The translations under genes and the position numbers were made by a program. Below, piece after piece: positions 62,652-64,000 of a stretch of 64,000 bases of DNA. The stretch's first letter is position 1. The number at the start of each line of letters is the position of its first letter. The stretch is from Microseira sp041929235 (GTDB lineage: Bacteria; Cyanobacteriota; Cyanobacteriia; Cyanobacteriales; Aerosakkonemataceae), in NCBI RefSeq assembly GCF_041929235.1, contig NZ_JBHFNP010000040.1, positions 1-64,000 of the forward strand, written 5' to 3'. The notes below the pieces were generated by a model, which searched no databases, had not been told where the DNA came from, and worked only from the letters and a program-made list of their open reading frames with translations.

Positions 62652-62942
62652 CATAACCTCCGTGGTGGCGTGCAATTGTTTGAATGCTTAACTTTAAAAG
62701 GCGCACTTTTGAAATGTTTACAACCGAGCTTGCTATTGATGCGCTTATGTCAACTACTTTAGCAATCCGATCTAAGTCATGTAGTGGGTGGAACCGAACC
62801 TTTGTCTGGTGGTTTTTCTCACTGGAATCGGGCATTGGTCAGGGATAAGGAAGATGGAGAGCGAGGACAGGGTATAGGGAGATACCTCAGATGAAGCAGA
62901 ATGCTACGGTTTTTTCGGCTCCCTATTTCCTATCTTTTTTAT

Positions 62943-63902
62943 TTATGCTCCCAGCAGGAATTCCTCCATATCCGTTCTGCGCTTGCGGAGTTTTGTCAGC
63001 GCTTCCCGTTCGATCTGCCGCACTCGTTCGCGGCTGATGTTGAGACGATCGCCTATTTTAGCCAGGGTTAAAGCTTGTCCGTCTTCTAAACCAAACCGCA
63101 ACTCTAACACCTGCCGTTGCTGGGGCGTCAGATCCGACATCAGCTTTTCCAGATCTGTCTGGAGTGCCGACTGCACGGCGAATTCTTCTGGGGAAGGCCC
63201 GGTATCTTCTAACAGTTCCACCAGTTCGGTGTCCTGGTTATCGCCGACGCGCAAATCTAGCGATAGCGGCTGACGCGATCGCTCCAGGTATTCCCGTACC
63301 TGCTTCGGGGTCAAATCTAGTTCCTCGGCTAACTCGGCAGCGGTAGCAGCTCTTCCCAGTCTTTGGGATAGATAGCGCTGAGCTTTCTTAATTTTGTTCA
63401 GCTTCTCGGTGATATGGATCGGCAGGCGAATCGTCCGACCTTTTTCCGCTATAGCACGAGTAATTGCCTGACGAATCCACCAATAGGCATAGGTGGAAAA
63501 CCGATACCCCTTGGTCGGGTCGAATTTTTCCACCCCCCGCTGCATCCCAATCGTGCCTTCCTGAATCAGATCCAACAGGTCTACGTTGCGCTTAATATAT
63601 TTTTTGGCAACCGATACCACCAGTCGCAAGTTGGCTTCGACCATCTTGCGCTTGGCAATTTCTCCCTCTCTCATAATCTGCTGTATCTCTGACGGGGACA
63701 GCTCAACTTGCTGCGCCCACTCCGCCATAGTGGGTTCGCGGTCTATCTTAGCAGCAAGGGATTCTTTCGCCGCCATAAGTGCCGTTAAGCGCTGTACCTG
63801 TTTGCCGTACAATATCTCCTGCTCGTGTGTTAGCAGGGGAACTCTGCCGATTTCCCGAAGGTATGTGCGCACTAAGTCTGTGGAAGTCTGAGCGGTCTTC
63901 AT
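62943..63902 (-). CDS. Group 2 RNA polymerase sigma-70 factor
   Basis: The 319-residue protein has regions 1.2 (VRTYLREIGRVPLLTHEQE), 2 (NLRLVVSVAKKYIKRNVDLL, STYAYWWIRQAITRAIAEKG), 3 (LGRAATAAELAEELDLTPKQ) and 4 (LELRFGLEDGQALTLAKIGD, ISRERVRQIEREALTKLR). The lack of the long N-terminal extension of SigA and the length identify a non-essential group 2 sigma (SigB/C/D/E type) used in stress and dark responses. Which of these it is cannot be decided by eye. Confidence 0.93.
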   Translation of the reverse strand: MKTAQTSTDLVRTYLREIGRVPLLTHEQEILYGKQVQRLTALMAAKESLAAKIDREPTMAEWAQQVELSPSEIQQIMREGEIAKRKMVEANLRLVVSVAKKYIKRNVDLLDLIQEGTIGMQRGVEKFDPTKGYRFSTYAYWWIRQAITRAIAEKGRTIRLPIHITEKLNKIKKAQRYLSQRLGRAATAAELAEELDLTPKQVREYLERSRQPLSLDLRVGDNQDTELVELLEDTGPSPEEFAVQSALQTDLEKLMSDLTPQQRQVLELRFGLEDGQALTLAKIGDRLNISRERVRQIEREALTKLRKRRTDMEEFLLGA

Positions 63903-64000
63903 GGCGCTACCTTTAAAGTTTTGTAAAAAATTGTAACATTTATGAATGGCATTGTATACCTCTTTTGGCTAGTTTTTCAGGTCCTAGCACCTTGTCGCCA

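Overview
The window is chromosomal DNA from a cyanobacterium, most likely a large-genome filamentous species of the Oscillatoria/Microcoleus kind. Evidence seen directly: the octamer GCGATCGC (HIP1) is scattered throughout, heptanucleotide tandem repeats of the TAATTGC/TAATGGC type fill many gaps, and several genes belong to cyanobacterial families (SasA clock kinase, SipA, CAAD protein, DUF760, group 2 sigma factor, cyanobacterial LexA with a matching LexA box). No tRNA, rRNA or CRISPR array was recognised.

Region 1-16.9 kb holds remnants of a protein kinase gene, a PEP-CTERM protein, a response regulator fused to an AAA-like ATPase, and then a thiol-related stretch: histidine methyltransferase EgtD, an MscS channel, an OvoA-type sulfoxide synthase broken by one TAG, a phytochelatin-synthase-like gene broken by one TAA, a protein built of 34-residue helical repeats, and an amidohydrolase. 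Behind these lies a decayed second copy of the phytochelatin-synthase-like and helical-repeat genes, interrupted by two small inverted-repeat elements with clean 4-bp target duplications. A large PLP decarboxylase and a phytase-like PEP-CTERM protein follow.

Region 16.9-32.6 kb is mostly ordinary: queE, a lipoprotein with two tandem paralogues, a STAS-sugar transferase fusion, a HEAT-repeat protein, a deaminase, an AlkB-like/DesK-like/NarL-like operon with a palindromic site in front of it and a divergent Spy-like gene, a Coq4-like gene, a cobalamin riboswitch in front of cbiX, sipA, a second HEAT protein and a GNAT enzyme carrying a repeat-derived insert. Region 32.6-34.9 kb is an IS607-type element (serine resolvase tnpA plus tnpB) lying beside hairpins that look like ends of another element.

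Region 35-49.4 kb carries a second Spy-like gene, ampG-like permease, lexA, argF, a Uma2 nuclease, a photolyase split into two genes in reversed order, an ATPase, a WD40 protein, a CAAD protein, a decayed IS605-type tnpB, a cysteine desulfurase and a sensor kinase whose last residues come from a dispersed repeat.

Region 49.6-56.3 kb is the strongest candidate for an undescribed system: an AT-rich, tightly packed minus-strand operon of two unrecognised proteins (384 and 625 aa) and a 1222-codon SF2-like helicase that is interrupted by a single in-frame TAA. Region 56.9-64 kb returns to housekeeping: glycosyltransferase, DUF2079 membrane protein, sasA, a Nudix hydrolase, a DUF760 protein and a group 2 sigma factor.
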